A stretch of DNA of 64,000 bases from the NCBI RefSeq assembly GCF_014650075.1, contig NZ_BMUG01000017.1, forward strand, positions 87,263-151,262, read 5' to 3'. Under the pieces are notes generated by a model. The model saw only the letters and a program-made list of their open reading frames with translations. It was not told where the DNA came from and did not search any database. How positions within the stretch are numbered: the stretch's first letter is position 1; each line of letters starts with the position of its first letter. The DNA is from Streptomyces microflavus. GTDB taxonomy: Bacteria; Actinomycetota; Actinomycetes; Streptomycetales; Streptomycetaceae. Position numbers and translations under genes: made by a program. Below, piece after piece: positions 54,098 through 62,201 of this stretch.

Positions 54098-54198
54098 CTG
54101 CGACCGGCCAGGGGCCGCGACCGGCCTAGGTCCACGGCCCGCCGGCCGCCGTCCTCGGCCCGATACGGCCGCCGCACCCCCGCCGGTACGGTGATCCC

Positions 54199-55344
54199 AT
54201 GAGTCATCGCCCACCGTCGGCTCTCGCCGCGGTGAGTGCCGCGCTGCTCGCCATGAGCCGGCACCTCGAAGTAGGAGACGTCCTCAAGACGATCGTCGCC
54301 TCCGCCCGTGAACTGCTCGACGCCCAGTACGCGGCCCTCGGCGTCCCGGACGACCACGGCGGCTTCGCCCAGTTCGTGGTCGACGGCGTCAGCGACGAAC
54401 AGTGGAAGGCGATCGGCCCGCTGCCCCGCCAGCACGGCATCCTCGCCGCGATGCTGCACCAGGCGAAGCCCGAGCGGCTCGCCGACGTCCGCAAGGACCC
54501 CCGCTTCGGGGGGTGGCCCGACGCCCACCCCGACATGTCCGACTTCCTCGGCCTGCCCATCACGGACGGCGACGAGATCATCGGCGCCCTCTTCCTCGCC
54601 AACAAGCAGTGCCCCAAGCCCGACGGCGGCTGCGGCTTCACCGCGGAGGACGAGGAACTGCTCTCGATCCTCGCCCAGCACGCCGCGATCGCCCTCACCA
54701 ACGCCCGGCTCTACGAGCGCAGCCGCGAGCTGACCATCGCCGAGGAACGCTCCCGCCTCGCCCACGAGCTGCACGACGCGGTCAGCCAGAAGCTCTTCTC
54801 CCTCCGGCTCACCGCCCAGGCCGCCGCCGCCCTCGTCGACCGCGACCCGGCCCGCGCCAAGGGGGAGCTCCAGCAGGTCGCCGCCCTAGCCGCCGAAGCG
54901 GTCGACGAGCTGCGGGCGGCCGTCGTGGAGCTGCGCCCGGCCGCCCTCGATGAGGACGGCCTGATCGCCACCCTCCGTACCCAGATCCAGGTCCTGGACC
55001 GGGCCCACGCGGCCGCGGTCACCTTCGCGAGCAGCGGGGTACGCGCCCTGCCCGCCGCCCAGGAGGAGGCGCTGCTCCGGGTCGCCCAGGAGGCCCTGCA
55101 CAACGCCCTGCGCCACTCCGGCGCTGAGCGCGTGGACGTCACCCTGACCCGCCGCGCGGCCGCGACCGTCCTGCGCATCACCGACGACGGCACCGGGTTC
55201 GACCCCACCGCCGTCCGGCGCGCGGGCCGCCACCTGGGGCTCGTCTCCATGCGCCACCGGGCCAAGAGCGTCGGCGGCCGACTCACCGTTGTTTCGGAGC
55301 CCGGAAAGGGCGCCACGATCGAGATGGAGGTCCCCGGTGGCTGA
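54199..55344 (+). CDS. GAF-domain histidine kinase (NarL/DevS-like)
   Basis: This 381-residue cytoplasmic sensor kinase has one GAF domain (about residues 25-170) with the loop FLGLPITDGDEIIGALFLANK. A HisKA_3 domain follows with phosphorylated His192 in AHELHDAVSQKLFSL. The C-terminal ATPase has NALRHSGAERV and DDGTGFDP. The architecture is DevS/DosT-like but with a single GAF. It lacks membrane segments, so it senses an internal signal. It overlaps the response regulator gene by 8 bases. Confidence 0.92.
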   Translation: MSHRPPSALAAVSAALLAMSRHLEVGDVLKTIVASARELLDAQYAALGVPDDHGGFAQFVVDGVSDEQWKAIGPLPRQHGILAAMLHQAKPERLADVRKDPRFGGWPDAHPDMSDFLGLPITDGDEIIGALFLANKQCPKPDGGCGFTAEDEELLSILAQHAAIALTNARLYERSRELTIAEERSRLAHELHDAVSQKLFSLRLTAQAAAALVDRDPARAKGELQQVAALAAEAVDELRAAVVELRPAALDEDGLIATLRTQIQVLDRAHAAAVTFASSGVRALPAAQEEALLRVAQEALHNALRHSGAERVDVTLTRRAAATVLRITDDGTGFDPTAVRRAGRHLGLVSMRHRAKSVGGRLTVVSEPGKGATIEMEVPGG

Positions 55345-55981
55345 CAAGATCATCAGGGTGCTGCTGGTCGACGACCACCAGGTGGTCCGCCGCGGACTGC
55401 GCACCTTCCTGGAGATCCAGGACGACATAGAAGTGGTCGGCGAGGCCTCCGACGGCGCGGAGGGCGTGGCCCGTACCGAGGAGCTCCGGCCCGACGTCGT
55501 CCTCATGGACATCAAGATGCCCGGCACCGACGGCATCGAGGCGCTGCGCAGGCTCAGCCAGCTGGACAACCCGGCCAAGGTCCTCATCGTCACCAGCTTC
55601 ACCGAACAGCGCACGGTGGTCCCCGCCCTGCGCGCCGGAGCCTCCGGTTACGTCTACAAGGACGTCGACCCGGACGCCCTGGCCGGCGCCATCCGCTCGG
55701 TCCACGCCGGACACGTCCTGCTCCAGCCGGAGGTCGCCGGGGCGCTCCTCGCCCAGGACGACGCGGGCAGCGGTACGGGCCGGGGGAGCACCCTGACCGA
55801 ACGCGAGCGCGAGGTGCTCGGCCTCATCGCCGACGGCCGGTCCAACCGGGAGATCGCCCGCGCCCTCGTCCTCTCCGAGAAGACGGTCAAGACCCATGTG
55901 TCGAACATCCTGATGAAGCTCGATCTGGCGGACCGCACCCAGGCCGCGCTGTGGGCGGTACGGAACGGGGCCGCGGGCTGA
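55337..55981 (+). CDS. LuxR/NarL family response regulator
   Basis: This 214-residue regulator has a receiver domain with phosphoacceptor Asp58 (VVLMDIKMPG) and the acidic pair at residues 12-13, plus a LuxR-type HTH (LTEREREVLGLIADGRSNREIA) near the C-terminus. The GTG start lies within the kinase gene, an 8-base overlap, so the two form a tightly coupled two-component system. The double palindrome upstream of the kinase may be its binding site. Confidence 0.92.
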   Translation: MADKIIRVLLVDDHQVVRRGLRTFLEIQDDIEVVGEASDGAEGVARTEELRPDVVLMDIKMPGTDGIEALRRLSQLDNPAKVLIVTSFTEQRTVVPALRAGASGYVYKDVDPDALAGAIRSVHAGHVLLQPEVAGALLAQDDAGSGTGRGSTLTEREREVLGLIADGRSNREIARALVLSEKTVKTHVSNILMKLDLADRTQAALWAVRNGAAG

Positions 55982-56002
55982 CCCGGGCTGAGATTCATAC
56001 TG

Positions 56003-56021
56003 TCGGGTGTATGTCACCCGA
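56003..56021. promoter_or_regulatory. Inverted repeat upstream of chpE
   Basis: TCGGGTG and CACCCGA flank TATGT as a perfect inverted repeat, about 80 bases before the chpE start. It may bind a developmental regulator. Confidence 0.4.
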
Positions 56022-56103
56022 ACGGCGCATCCTTCCGGGCCGTACGGCGTTCTCCAGGACATGCTGCGGCGGCTTGCCGCAGCCTCTCTAGGAGGAACCT
56101 GAA

Positions 56104-56355
56104 GTGAAGAACCTGAAGAAGGCCGCCGCCGTCACCATGATCGCCGGCGGGATCATCGCCGCCGGTGCCGGCGCGGCCTCCGCGACCGGCCACAGCGGCG
56201 CCGACGCCCACGGCGTGGCCACCCACTCCCCGGGCGTCGCCAGCGGCAACCTGGTCCAGGTCCCGGTCCACGTCCCGGTGAACGCGGTCGGCAACACGGT
56301 CAACGTGATCGGCCTGCTCAACCCGGCCTTCGGGAACCTCGGCCTGAACCACTGA
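56104..56355 (+). CDS. chpE: Short chaplin (ChpE type)
   Basis: Chaplins are secreted amphipathic proteins that coat aerial hyphae and lower surface tension. This 83-residue precursor has a signal peptide (KKAAAVTMIAGGIIAAGAG with cut near ASA) and one chaplin domain (SPGVASGNLVQVPVHVPVN and VNVIGLLNPAFGNLG). It lacks the two cysteines of most chaplins, as does ChpE of S. coelicolor. The GTG has AGGAGG upstream. A canonical terminator follows. Confidence 0.93.
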   Translation: MKNLKKAAAVTMIAGGIIAAGAGAASATGHSGADAHGVATHSPGVASGNLVQVPVHVPVNAVGNTVNVIGLLNPAFGNLGLNH

Positions 56356-56366
56356 CACCAGGCCCC

Positions 56367-56408
56367 AAAGCCGGACGGCCCCACGTTCCCCGGGCCCGTC
56401 CGGCTTTT
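56367..56408 (+). terminator. Intrinsic terminator of chpE
   Basis: AAAGCCGGACGG (56367-56378) pairs with CCGTCCGGCTTT (56396-56407), and a T-run follows (TTTT, then CCCG). It lies 12 bases after the chpE stop. Confidence 0.85.
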
Positions 56409-56466
56409 CCCGTACCCAGCCCACACCCGGACTCACCCTCTCCCAGCCCGCCCGCCCGCCCACCCC

Positions 56467-56490
56467 CAGCCCGTCCGGCGTTTGAGGACG
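56467..56490 (+). repeat. Dispersed Streptomyces-type repeat, copy 1
   Basis: CAGCCCGTCCGGCGTTTGAG followed by GACG, with a short hairpin (CCCCTCGCGAAGGGG) just after it. From memory this is one of the most frequent intergenic repeats of Streptomyces. Confidence 0.65.
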
Positions 56491-56550
56491 GACCCCTCGC
56501 GAAGGGGCCCTCGCACCGGAACAGGCCCCCGGCCCAGGGGCACCCCACCT

Positions 56551-56573
56551 CAGCCCGTCCGGCGCCTGAGGAC
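56551..56573 (+). repeat. Dispersed Streptomyces-type repeat, copy 2
   Basis: CAGCCCGTCCGGCGCCTGAG followed by GAC, differing from copy 1 at two bases. It is followed by a GGCCCGCGGGCC palindrome that abuts the stop codon of the next minus-strand gene. Confidence 0.6.
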
Positions 56574-56587
56574 AAAGGCCCGCGGGC

Positions 56588-57379
56588 CTACCGCCGAACC
56601 TCCCCGCCCTCCACATACGCGTTGTAGGCCGCCACCTGAGCCCGCCGAGCCACCCGCTCCACCGGCCGCAACGCGGCCCCCCGCGCCGCGATCTCCGACG
56701 CGCTCACCGCACCCCCGTGCCCGGATCCGTACGCCACCGAGACCAGCAGCCCCACCCGCTGCGCCAGCTCCAGCACCCGCACCGCCCGCGGCGGATACCC
56801 GGGCGCCAGCACCTCGCGCCCGCTGCCCCCCTCCGCCCGCGCCCGGTACGCGTCCACCGCCGCCTCCGCCACCGGACCGGAACCGGCCACGTCCAGCCGG
56901 GACAGCACCGCCGTCGCATCCCGCAACGCCTCCGCCAGCTCCCGCTCCGCCTCGCTCAGCGACGGCACGTCCGCCGGCGGCGCCTCCCGCACCGGCAGCA
57001 CCCGCCACACCACCTCGACGTGCAGATCCCCCTCAGGACCGACTTCGCTCACCTCCGGGACCAGCCCGTACGGCACCCCCGATGCCACCACCGCCTCCTC
57101 GGCCTCCAGCGCCCGCGCGTTGAAGTCGGGCGGACCGCTCAGCCCCAGCGGATGCCCCGGCACCGGCAGCGCGACCCGGAAACCGGTCGCCCCCAGCCCC
57201 CGCAGCCGACCGAGCGCCAGCGTGAGCCCGACCGGCCCCGCCTCACCCGGCAGCCCCTCGACGCGGTGCAGCGCATCCTCCCCGACAATCGCGAGAGCCG
57301 CGTCGTCCGGCGAGACAAGTCCCGCCAGAAGCGCGTTCCCCCAGGCGGCCAACAACCCTGAACGTGGTTCCACAAGCAT
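56588..57379 (-). CDS. Conserved hypothetical protein
   Basis: This 263-residue cytoplasmic protein (MLVEPRSGLLAAWGNALLAGLVSPDDAALAIVG in two parts at the start) has no motif that I recognise. It is rich in Ala, Gly, Glu and Leu and has no membrane segment. It is probably conserved in Streptomyces, as the neighbours are. It is divergent from the ABC ATPase gene. A dispersed repeat lies directly after its stop. Confidence 0.68.
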   Translation of the reverse strand: MLVEPRSGLLAAWGNALLAGLVSPDDAALAIVGEDALHRVEGLPGEAGPVGLTLALGRLRGLGATGFRVALPVPGHPLGLSGPPDFNARALEAEEAVVASGVPYGLVPEVSEVGPEGDLHVEVVWRVLPVREAPPADVPSLSEAERELAEALRDATAVLSRLDVAGSGPVAEAAVDAYRARAEGGSGREVLAPGYPPRAVRVLELAQRVGLLVSVAYGSGHGGAVSASEIAARGAALRPVERVARRAQVAAYNAYVEGGEVRR

Positions 57380-57503
57380 GGAGACAGCCTAGGGAACGGA
57401 CCTCACGGCCGGAGCACTCGCACGGTGGCGTAGGTTTTCCCTGGGACTGTGCCCACAGGCACGCGACGATCTCGACGAGACTGCATGGGGAGACAACGCG
57501 CTC

Positions 57504-58301
57504 ATGAGCGATGTACTGGAGCTGGTGGACGTATCCGTGGTCCGCGACGGACGCGCTCTGGTGGACGACGTCTCCTGGTCGGTCAAGGAGGGGGAGCGCT
57601 GGGTCATCCTGGGCCCCAACGGCGCCGGCAAGACGACGCTCCTCAACCTCGCGTCCAGCTACCTCTTCCCGAGCAGGGGAACGGCCACCATCCTCGGCGA
57701 GCAGCTGGGCGGCGTCGGCACCGACGTCTTCGAGCTCCGCCCCCGGATCGGCATGGCGGGCGTGGCGATGGCCGACAAGCTGCCCAAGCGGCAGACCGTC
57801 CTGCAGACGGTGCTGACGGCCGCGTACGGCATGACCGCCACCTGGCACGAGAACTACGAGGCCGTCGACGAGGAGCGCGCCCGCGCCTTCCTGGACCGCC
57901 TCGGCATGACCGAGTACCTGGACCGCAAGTTCGGCACGCTCTCCGAAGGAGAGCGCAAGCGCACCCTGATCGCCCGCGCGATGATGACCGACCCCGAACT
58001 GCTGCTCCTCGACGAGCCCGCGGCCGGGCTCGACCTCGGCGGCCGCGAGGACCTGGTCCGCCGCCTGGGCCGGCTCGCCCGCGACCCGTACGCCCCCTCC
58101 ATGATCATGGTCACCCACCATGTCGAGGAGATCGCGCCCGGCTTCACCCACGTCCTGATGATCCGGCAGGGCAAGATCCTCGCGGCCGGCCCCATGGAGA
58201 CCGAGCTCAGCTCCCGTAACCTCTCGCTCTGCTTCGGCCTGCCGCTGATCGTCGAGCACACCGGCGACCGCTACACCGCCCACGGCCTGCCGCTCTCCTG
58301 A
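57504..58301 (+). CDS. Lone ABC-type ATPase (ModF-like)
   Basis: This 265-residue ATPase has Walker A GPNGAGKTT (about residue 37), the signature LSEGERKRTLIARA, Walker B LLLLDEPAAGLD and His-loop MVTHHVEEI. No permease or binding protein gene is adjacent, so it may serve a distant permease or act without one, like ModF-type proteins. The following NfeD gene has its own promoter. Confidence 0.85.
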   Translation: MSDVLELVDVSVVRDGRALVDDVSWSVKEGERWVILGPNGAGKTTLLNLASSYLFPSRGTATILGEQLGGVGTDVFELRPRIGMAGVAMADKLPKRQTVLQTVLTAAYGMTATWHENYEAVDEERARAFLDRLGMTEYLDRKFGTLSEGERKRTLIARAMMTDPELLLLDEPAAGLDLGGREDLVRRLGRLARDPYAPSMIMVTHHVEEIAPGFTHVLMIRQGKILAAGPMETELSSRNLSLCFGLPLIVEHTGDRYTAHGLPLS

Positions 58302-58383
58302 CCGGACGCCCGCCCGCACCCGCCCCGGCGGCCGGTTTGGCGCAATCCGCCGGGTAATCAGCGCAGTTGACCACCCCTGCGCC

Positions 58384-58404
58384 CTGTCGGTGACGCACCG
58401 ACAG
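58384..58404. promoter_or_regulatory. Inverted repeat just upstream of the nfeD promoter
   Basis: CTGTCGGTG and CACCGACAG flank ACG as a perfect 9-bp inverted repeat. A TACGAT -10 (58408-58413) follows directly. A regulator bound here would overlap the -35 position. Confidence 0.5.
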
Positions 58405-58419
58405 TCCTACGATGACCAT

Positions 58420-58851
58420 GTGGACATCGACGCATGGGTGTGGTGGCTGATCGTCGCGGCGGGGCTGGGCATTCCCCTCGTCCTGACCGCGATGCCCGAG
58501 TTGGGAATGTTCGCCGTCGGGGCGCTGGCCGCATCGGTCGTCGCCGCGCTCGGCGGCGGCATCGTGGCCCAGGTGCTGGTCTTCGTCGGGGTGTCGGTGG
58601 CGTTGCTCGTCGTCGTCCGCCCGATCGCCGCCAGACACCGGGCCGGACAGACCGGGCACGCCAGCGGTATCGACGCCCTGAAGGGCCGTCAGGCGGTCGT
58701 CCTGGAACGGGTGAGCGCCGACGGCGGCGGCCGCATCAAGCTCGCCGGCGAGGTCTGGTCGGCGCGCTCGCTGGACGAGGACCAGGTCTTCGAGCCCGGC
58801 CGGCAGGTCGATGTCGTGGACATCGACGGAGCGACGGCCGTCGTCATGTGA
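58420..58851 (+). CDS. NfeD family membrane protein
   Basis: This 143-residue protein has three hydrophobic segments in its first 70 residues (WVWWLIVAAGLGIPLVLTAM and VLVFVGVSVALLVVVRPIA) and a C-terminal OB-fold domain (GRQAVVLERVSADGGGRIKLAGEVWSA in its parts). NfeD proteins pair with SPFH/stomatin proteins in membrane microdomains; such a gene follows 99 bases downstream. The GTG lies six bases after a TACGAT -10, which suggests a leaderless mRNA and argues against the ATG ten codons upstream. Confidence 0.86.
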   Translation: MDIDAWVWWLIVAAGLGIPLVLTAMPELGMFAVGALAASVVAALGGGIVAQVLVFVGVSVALLVVVRPIAARHRAGQTGHASGIDALKGRQAVVLERVSADGGGRIKLAGEVWSARSLDEDQVFEPGRQVDVVDIDGATAVVM

Positions 58852-58950
58852 GCGAACCGTGCACGAGGCGGGTCCAGTTCTGCGAGACTCGAAGTCGATC
58901 ATGTCGATCATCATGAGATTTGTCGGCAACCGAAGGGCACGAGAGACACG

Positions 58951-59979
58951 ATGCAACCGATCATCATCGTCCTGATCATTCTGGTGGTGCTCGTCTTCAT
59001 CGCCCTGATCAAGACGATCCAGGTCATCCCGCAGGCCAGCGCCGCCATCGTGGAGCGCTTCGGCCGCTACACGCGCACCCTGAACGCGGGCCTGAACATC
59101 GTCGTCCCGTTCATCGACTCGATCCGCAACCGGATCGACCTCCGCGAACAGGTCGTGCCCTTCCCCCCGCAGCCGGTGATCACCCAGGACAACCTGGTCG
59201 TCAACATCGACACCGTCATCTACTACCAGGTGACCGACGCCCGGGCCGCGACCTACGAGGTCGCCAGCTACATCCAGGCGATCGAGCAGCTCACCGTCAC
59301 CACCCTCCGCAACATCATCGGTGGCATGGACCTGGAGCGCACCCTCACCTCCCGCGAGGAGATCAACGCGGCCCTGCGCGGTGTCCTCGACGAGGCGACC
59401 GGCAAGTGGGGCATCCGCGTCAACCGTGTCGAGCTCAAGGCGATCGAACCGCCCACCTCCATCCAGGACTCGATGGAGAAGCAGATGCGCGCCGACCGCG
59501 ACAAGCGCGCCGCGATCCTCACCGCCGAGGGCATCCGGCAGTCCCAGATCCTCACCGCCGAAGGTGAGAAGCAGTCCGCGATCCTGCGCGCCGAGGGCGA
59601 GTCGAAGGCGGCGGCCCTCAGGGCCGAGGGTGAGGCCCAGGCCGTCCGCACGGTATTCGAGGCCATCCACGCCGGAGACCCGGACCAGAAGCTGCTCTCG
59701 TACCAGTACCTCCAGATGCTCCCGAAGATCGCCGAGGGCGACGCCAACAAGCTCTGGATCGTGCCCAGCGAGATCGGCGACGCCCTCAAGGGCCTCAGCG
59801 GAGCCTTCGGCAACCTCGGCGGCGGAGCGCCCGGCTTCAACACCGGCGGCAACGGCGGTAACGGAGGTAACGGAGGCAACGCTGGAAATGGGGGCAACGG
59901 CGGCAACGAAGGCGGTCCCGGCGTGGTCAACCCCCGTGGCGCCGCCGTCGAACGCCGCGAAGAACCCCCGGTCCACTGA
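58951..59979 (+). CDS. SPFH/stomatin-like membrane protein
   Basis: This 342-residue protein has an N-terminal membrane helix (IIIVLIILVVLVFIALI), the SPFH domain (AAIVERFGRYTRTLNAGLNIVVPF in its parts) and a coiled-coil region (about residues 180-245, EGIRQSQILTAEGEKQ). A Gly/Asn-rich tail of about 30 residues (GGNGGNGGN) precedes the end. With NfeD it probably organises membrane microdomains and stress responses. It has only a weak ribosome-binding site. Confidence 0.92.
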   Translation: MQPIIIVLIILVVLVFIALIKTIQVIPQASAAIVERFGRYTRTLNAGLNIVVPFIDSIRNRIDLREQVVPFPPQPVITQDNLVVNIDTVIYYQVTDARAATYEVASYIQAIEQLTVTTLRNIIGGMDLERTLTSREEINAALRGVLDEATGKWGIRVNRVELKAIEPPTSIQDSMEKQMRADRDKRAAILTAEGIRQSQILTAEGEKQSAILRAEGESKAAALRAEGEAQAVRTVFEAIHAGDPDQKLLSYQYLQMLPKIAEGDANKLWIVPSEIGDALKGLSGAFGNLGGGAPGFNTGGNGGNGGNGGNAGNGGNGGNEGGPGVVNPRGAAVERREEPPVH

Positions 59980-60056
59980 CCCCCACCCCCTTCGTGCATG
60001 ATCAGTGAGGCCCCTCGACCTTCATGGCGGGGAGGCATCACTGACCATCGAAGGAG

Positions 60057-60830
60057 ATGGCCTTGTCCATCTGGGAAATACTCGCCGTCTTCGCGGCGGG
60101 AGTCGGTGCGGGCACGATCAACACGATCGTCGGCTCGGGCACCCTGATCACCTTCCCCGTCCTGCTCGCCACCGGCCTCCCGCCGGTCACCGCCACGGTT
60201 TCCAACGCGCTCGGCCTCATCCCCGGCTCCATCAGCGGAGCCATCGGCTACCGCAAGGAGCTCGCCGGCCAACGCCGCCGCATCCTCAGACTGAGCGTCG
60301 GAGCGGCCATCGGCGGCCTCACCGGAGCCACCCTCCTGCTCGCCCTGCCCTCCACGGCGTTCGAGACGATCGTCCCGGTCCTGGTCGCCCTGGCCCTCGT
60401 CCTGGTGATCCTGCAACCACGCATCAGCAAAGCCGTCCAGCGCCGCCGCGAGCGCACCGGCACCCCGGCCCGCCCCGACGGCGGCCCGCTCCTGTTCACC
60501 GGCCTGACGCTCGCCAGCATCTACGGGGGCTACTTCACCGCCGCCCAGGGGATCATCTACCTCTCCCTGATGGGCATGCTGGTCGACGACACGATCCAGC
60601 GCCTCAACGCGGTGAAGAACGTCCTGGCCGCCGTGGTCAACAGCATCGCCGCGCTGTTCTTCCTCTTCGTCGCGGACTTCGACTGGACGGCGGTCGTCCT
60701 GATCGCGGTCGGCTCGGCCATCGGCGGCCAGATAGGAGCCAAGGTCGGCCGTCGCCTCAGCCCCACCCTCCTGCGCGCCCTGATCGTCGTCGTCGGCACT
60801 GCGGCCATCGTCCAACTGCTGCTCCGCTGA
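60057..60830 (+). CDS. TSUP (TauE/SafE) family transporter
   Basis: This 257-residue membrane protein has about eight helices and the TSUP signatures GAGTINTIVGSGTLITFPVL and GLTLASIYGGYFTAAQGIIYLSLMG in parts. TSUP proteins export sulfite, sulfonates or related anions. The substrate is unknown. A GAAGGAG site precedes the ATG and a hairpin follows. Confidence 0.9.
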   Translation: MALSIWEILAVFAAGVGAGTINTIVGSGTLITFPVLLATGLPPVTATVSNALGLIPGSISGAIGYRKELAGQRRRILRLSVGAAIGGLTGATLLLALPSTAFETIVPVLVALALVLVILQPRISKAVQRRRERTGTPARPDGGPLLFTGLTLASIYGGYFTAAQGIIYLSLMGMLVDDTIQRLNAVKNVLAAVVNSIAALFFLFVADFDWTAVVLIAVGSAIGGQIGAKVGRRLSPTLLRALIVVVGTAAIVQLLLR

Positions 60831-60834
60831 CACA

Positions 60835-60868
60835 CGTGGGCCCGCCCCCTCGGAGGGACGGGCCCACG
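60835..60868. terminator. Bidirectional terminator between TSUP and HNH genes
   Basis: CGTGGGCCCG (60835-60844) pairs with CGGGCCCACG (60859-60868), a perfect 10-bp stem between convergent genes. Confidence 0.7.
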
Positions 60869-60905
60869 GATACAGCACGAGGCGTACGACGACTACGCCA
60901 CCGTT

Positions 60906-61415
60906 CTACGCCGCAGCGGCCCGGTCCAGCCACTCCGGCAGCGCCGACCGGTCACCGGCCCCCATCGCCAGCAGCATCGCCTCGGCGGGGGAGGGCACGA
61001 ACGGCTGCTTCAGCAACGGCATCCCCGCCTGCTCCGGCGTCCGGGCCGCCTTGCGGTGGTTGTCCTCGGCACAGGAGGCCACCGTGTTCAGCCAGGTGTC
61101 CTGACCCCCCTGGGCCCGAGGCACCACGTGGTCGACGGTGGACGCCCGCCGCCCGCAGTACGCACACCGGTGCTGGTCCCGGATCAGCACGCCCCTTCTG
61201 GACCACGGCGCCTGTCTTCGGAACGGCACCCGTACGTACCGGCAGAGCCTGATGACCCGGGGCACCGGAATGTCCACGGCGGCACCGCGCATACGGAGCT
61301 CGGGATGCGACTGCTCGACGACGGCCTTGTCCGTCAGGATCAGGACCACCGCACGGTTGAGCGTCACTGTCGACAGCGGCTCGAAGCTCGCGTTGAGAAC
61401 CAGCGTGTCACGCAT
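60906..61415 (-). CDS. HNH endonuclease family protein
   Basis: This 169-residue protein has a zinc-bound HNH fold: HRCAYCGRRASTVDHVVPRAQGGQDTW, later Cys in VASCAEDNHRKAA. Such HNH proteins are common core genes in actinobacteria. The role is unknown and it has no restriction partner here. The ATG at 61415 follows GGGAGGTGGG; the longer upstream frame has no support. Confidence 0.87.
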   Translation of the reverse strand: MRDTLVLNASFEPLSTVTLNRAVVLILTDKAVVEQSHPELRMRGAAVDIPVPRVIRLCRYVRVPFRRQAPWSRRGVLIRDQHRCAYCGRRASTVDHVVPRAQGGQDTWLNTVASCAEDNHRKAARTPEQAGMPLLKQPFVPSPAEAMLLAMGAGDRSALPEWLDRAAAA

Positions 61416-61493
61416 CCTGCCCACCTCCCGTGTGCCGCCCGCCCCCTGGCAGGCCCGGATCAACTCTGGCTGGGCAGGCCGCGATGGACAACG

Positions 61494-61540
61494 CAATAAA
61501 AAATGCCCTGCTCTGATCTCTCCAAGACCAGAGCAGGGCA
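61494..61540 (-). terminator. Intrinsic terminator of the PEBP gene
   Basis: On the minus strand TGCCCTGCTCTG pairs with CAGAGCAGGGCA (12-bp perfect stem), followed by TTTTTTATTG. This is a classic U-tract terminator just 14 bases after the PEBP stop. Confidence 0.92.
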
Positions 61541-61553
61541 AACAACAGGCGAA

Positions 61554-62090
61554 CTAATCGGCGGCGGGAGCCTCGTACTCACCGATCAGCTGAGCCCGTC
61601 CCAGCGTGTGGAACCGGAGGTTGAACCCGACCACCGCGGGCGAGGAGTCGCTGTCGATCCCGAGCTTCTCGGTGTCCACCGCGTACACGGTGAACACATA
61701 GCGGTGGTTCTCCCCGGCGGGCGGCGCGGCCCCGCCGAACTCCTTCGACCCGTAGTCGTTACGGGCCTGGACGGCCCCGGCGGGCAGCCCCTCGAACGCA
61801 CCGCTGCCCGCGCCGGCCGGCAGCTCGGTCACGGAGACCGGGATGTCGAAGACCACCCAGTGCCAGAACCCGCTCCCCGTCGGGGCGTCCGGGTCGAAGC
61901 ACGTCACGGCGAAGCTCTTGGCCTCCGCCGGGAAACCCTCCCACCGCAGGTGCGGCGAAGTGTTCCCGGACGCAAGCACCTGGGCCTCACCCAGCACGGC
62001 ACCCGGCGCGAGATCCTTGCTCGTCACGGTGAACGCCTGGACCTCCGGATGGAAGTCGTGCGGCAGCGGGGCCCTCTTCGGCTCGGTCAC
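61554..62090 (-). CDS. YbhB/YbcL family (PEBP/Raf kinase inhibitor-like) protein
   Basis: This 178-residue cytoplasmic protein matches the phosphatidylethanolamine-binding protein fold. The ligand-pocket motifs are CFDPDAPTGSGFWHWVVFDIP and GGAAPPAGENHRYVFTVYAVD. The biological role of bacterial members is unclear. An intrinsic terminator follows; a promoter must lie in the 111-base region upstream. Confidence 0.9.
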   Translation of the reverse strand: MTEPKRAPLPHDFHPEVQAFTVTSKDLAPGAVLGEAQVLASGNTSPHLRWEGFPAEAKSFAVTCFDPDAPTGSGFWHWVVFDIPVSVTELPAGAGSGAFEGLPAGAVQARNDYGSKEFGGAAPPAGENHRYVFTVYAVDTEKLGIDSDSSPAVVGFNLRFHTLGRAQLIGEYEAPAAD

Positions 62091-62201
62091 GTCTCGTTAC
62101 CTCTCCTGATCGGTGCTGGTCTGCTGCGAGCGGCACACCGGCCACCCGCCGACAGGTCCCGGGCGGGTTCACCCCGCCCGACCCCATCCGACCTTAGGGC
62201 T

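Noticed and set aside
60906..61415. HNH protein as part of a restriction system
   Set aside because: No methyltransferase or specificity gene is near, and the protein is a small, core-type actinobacterial HNH.
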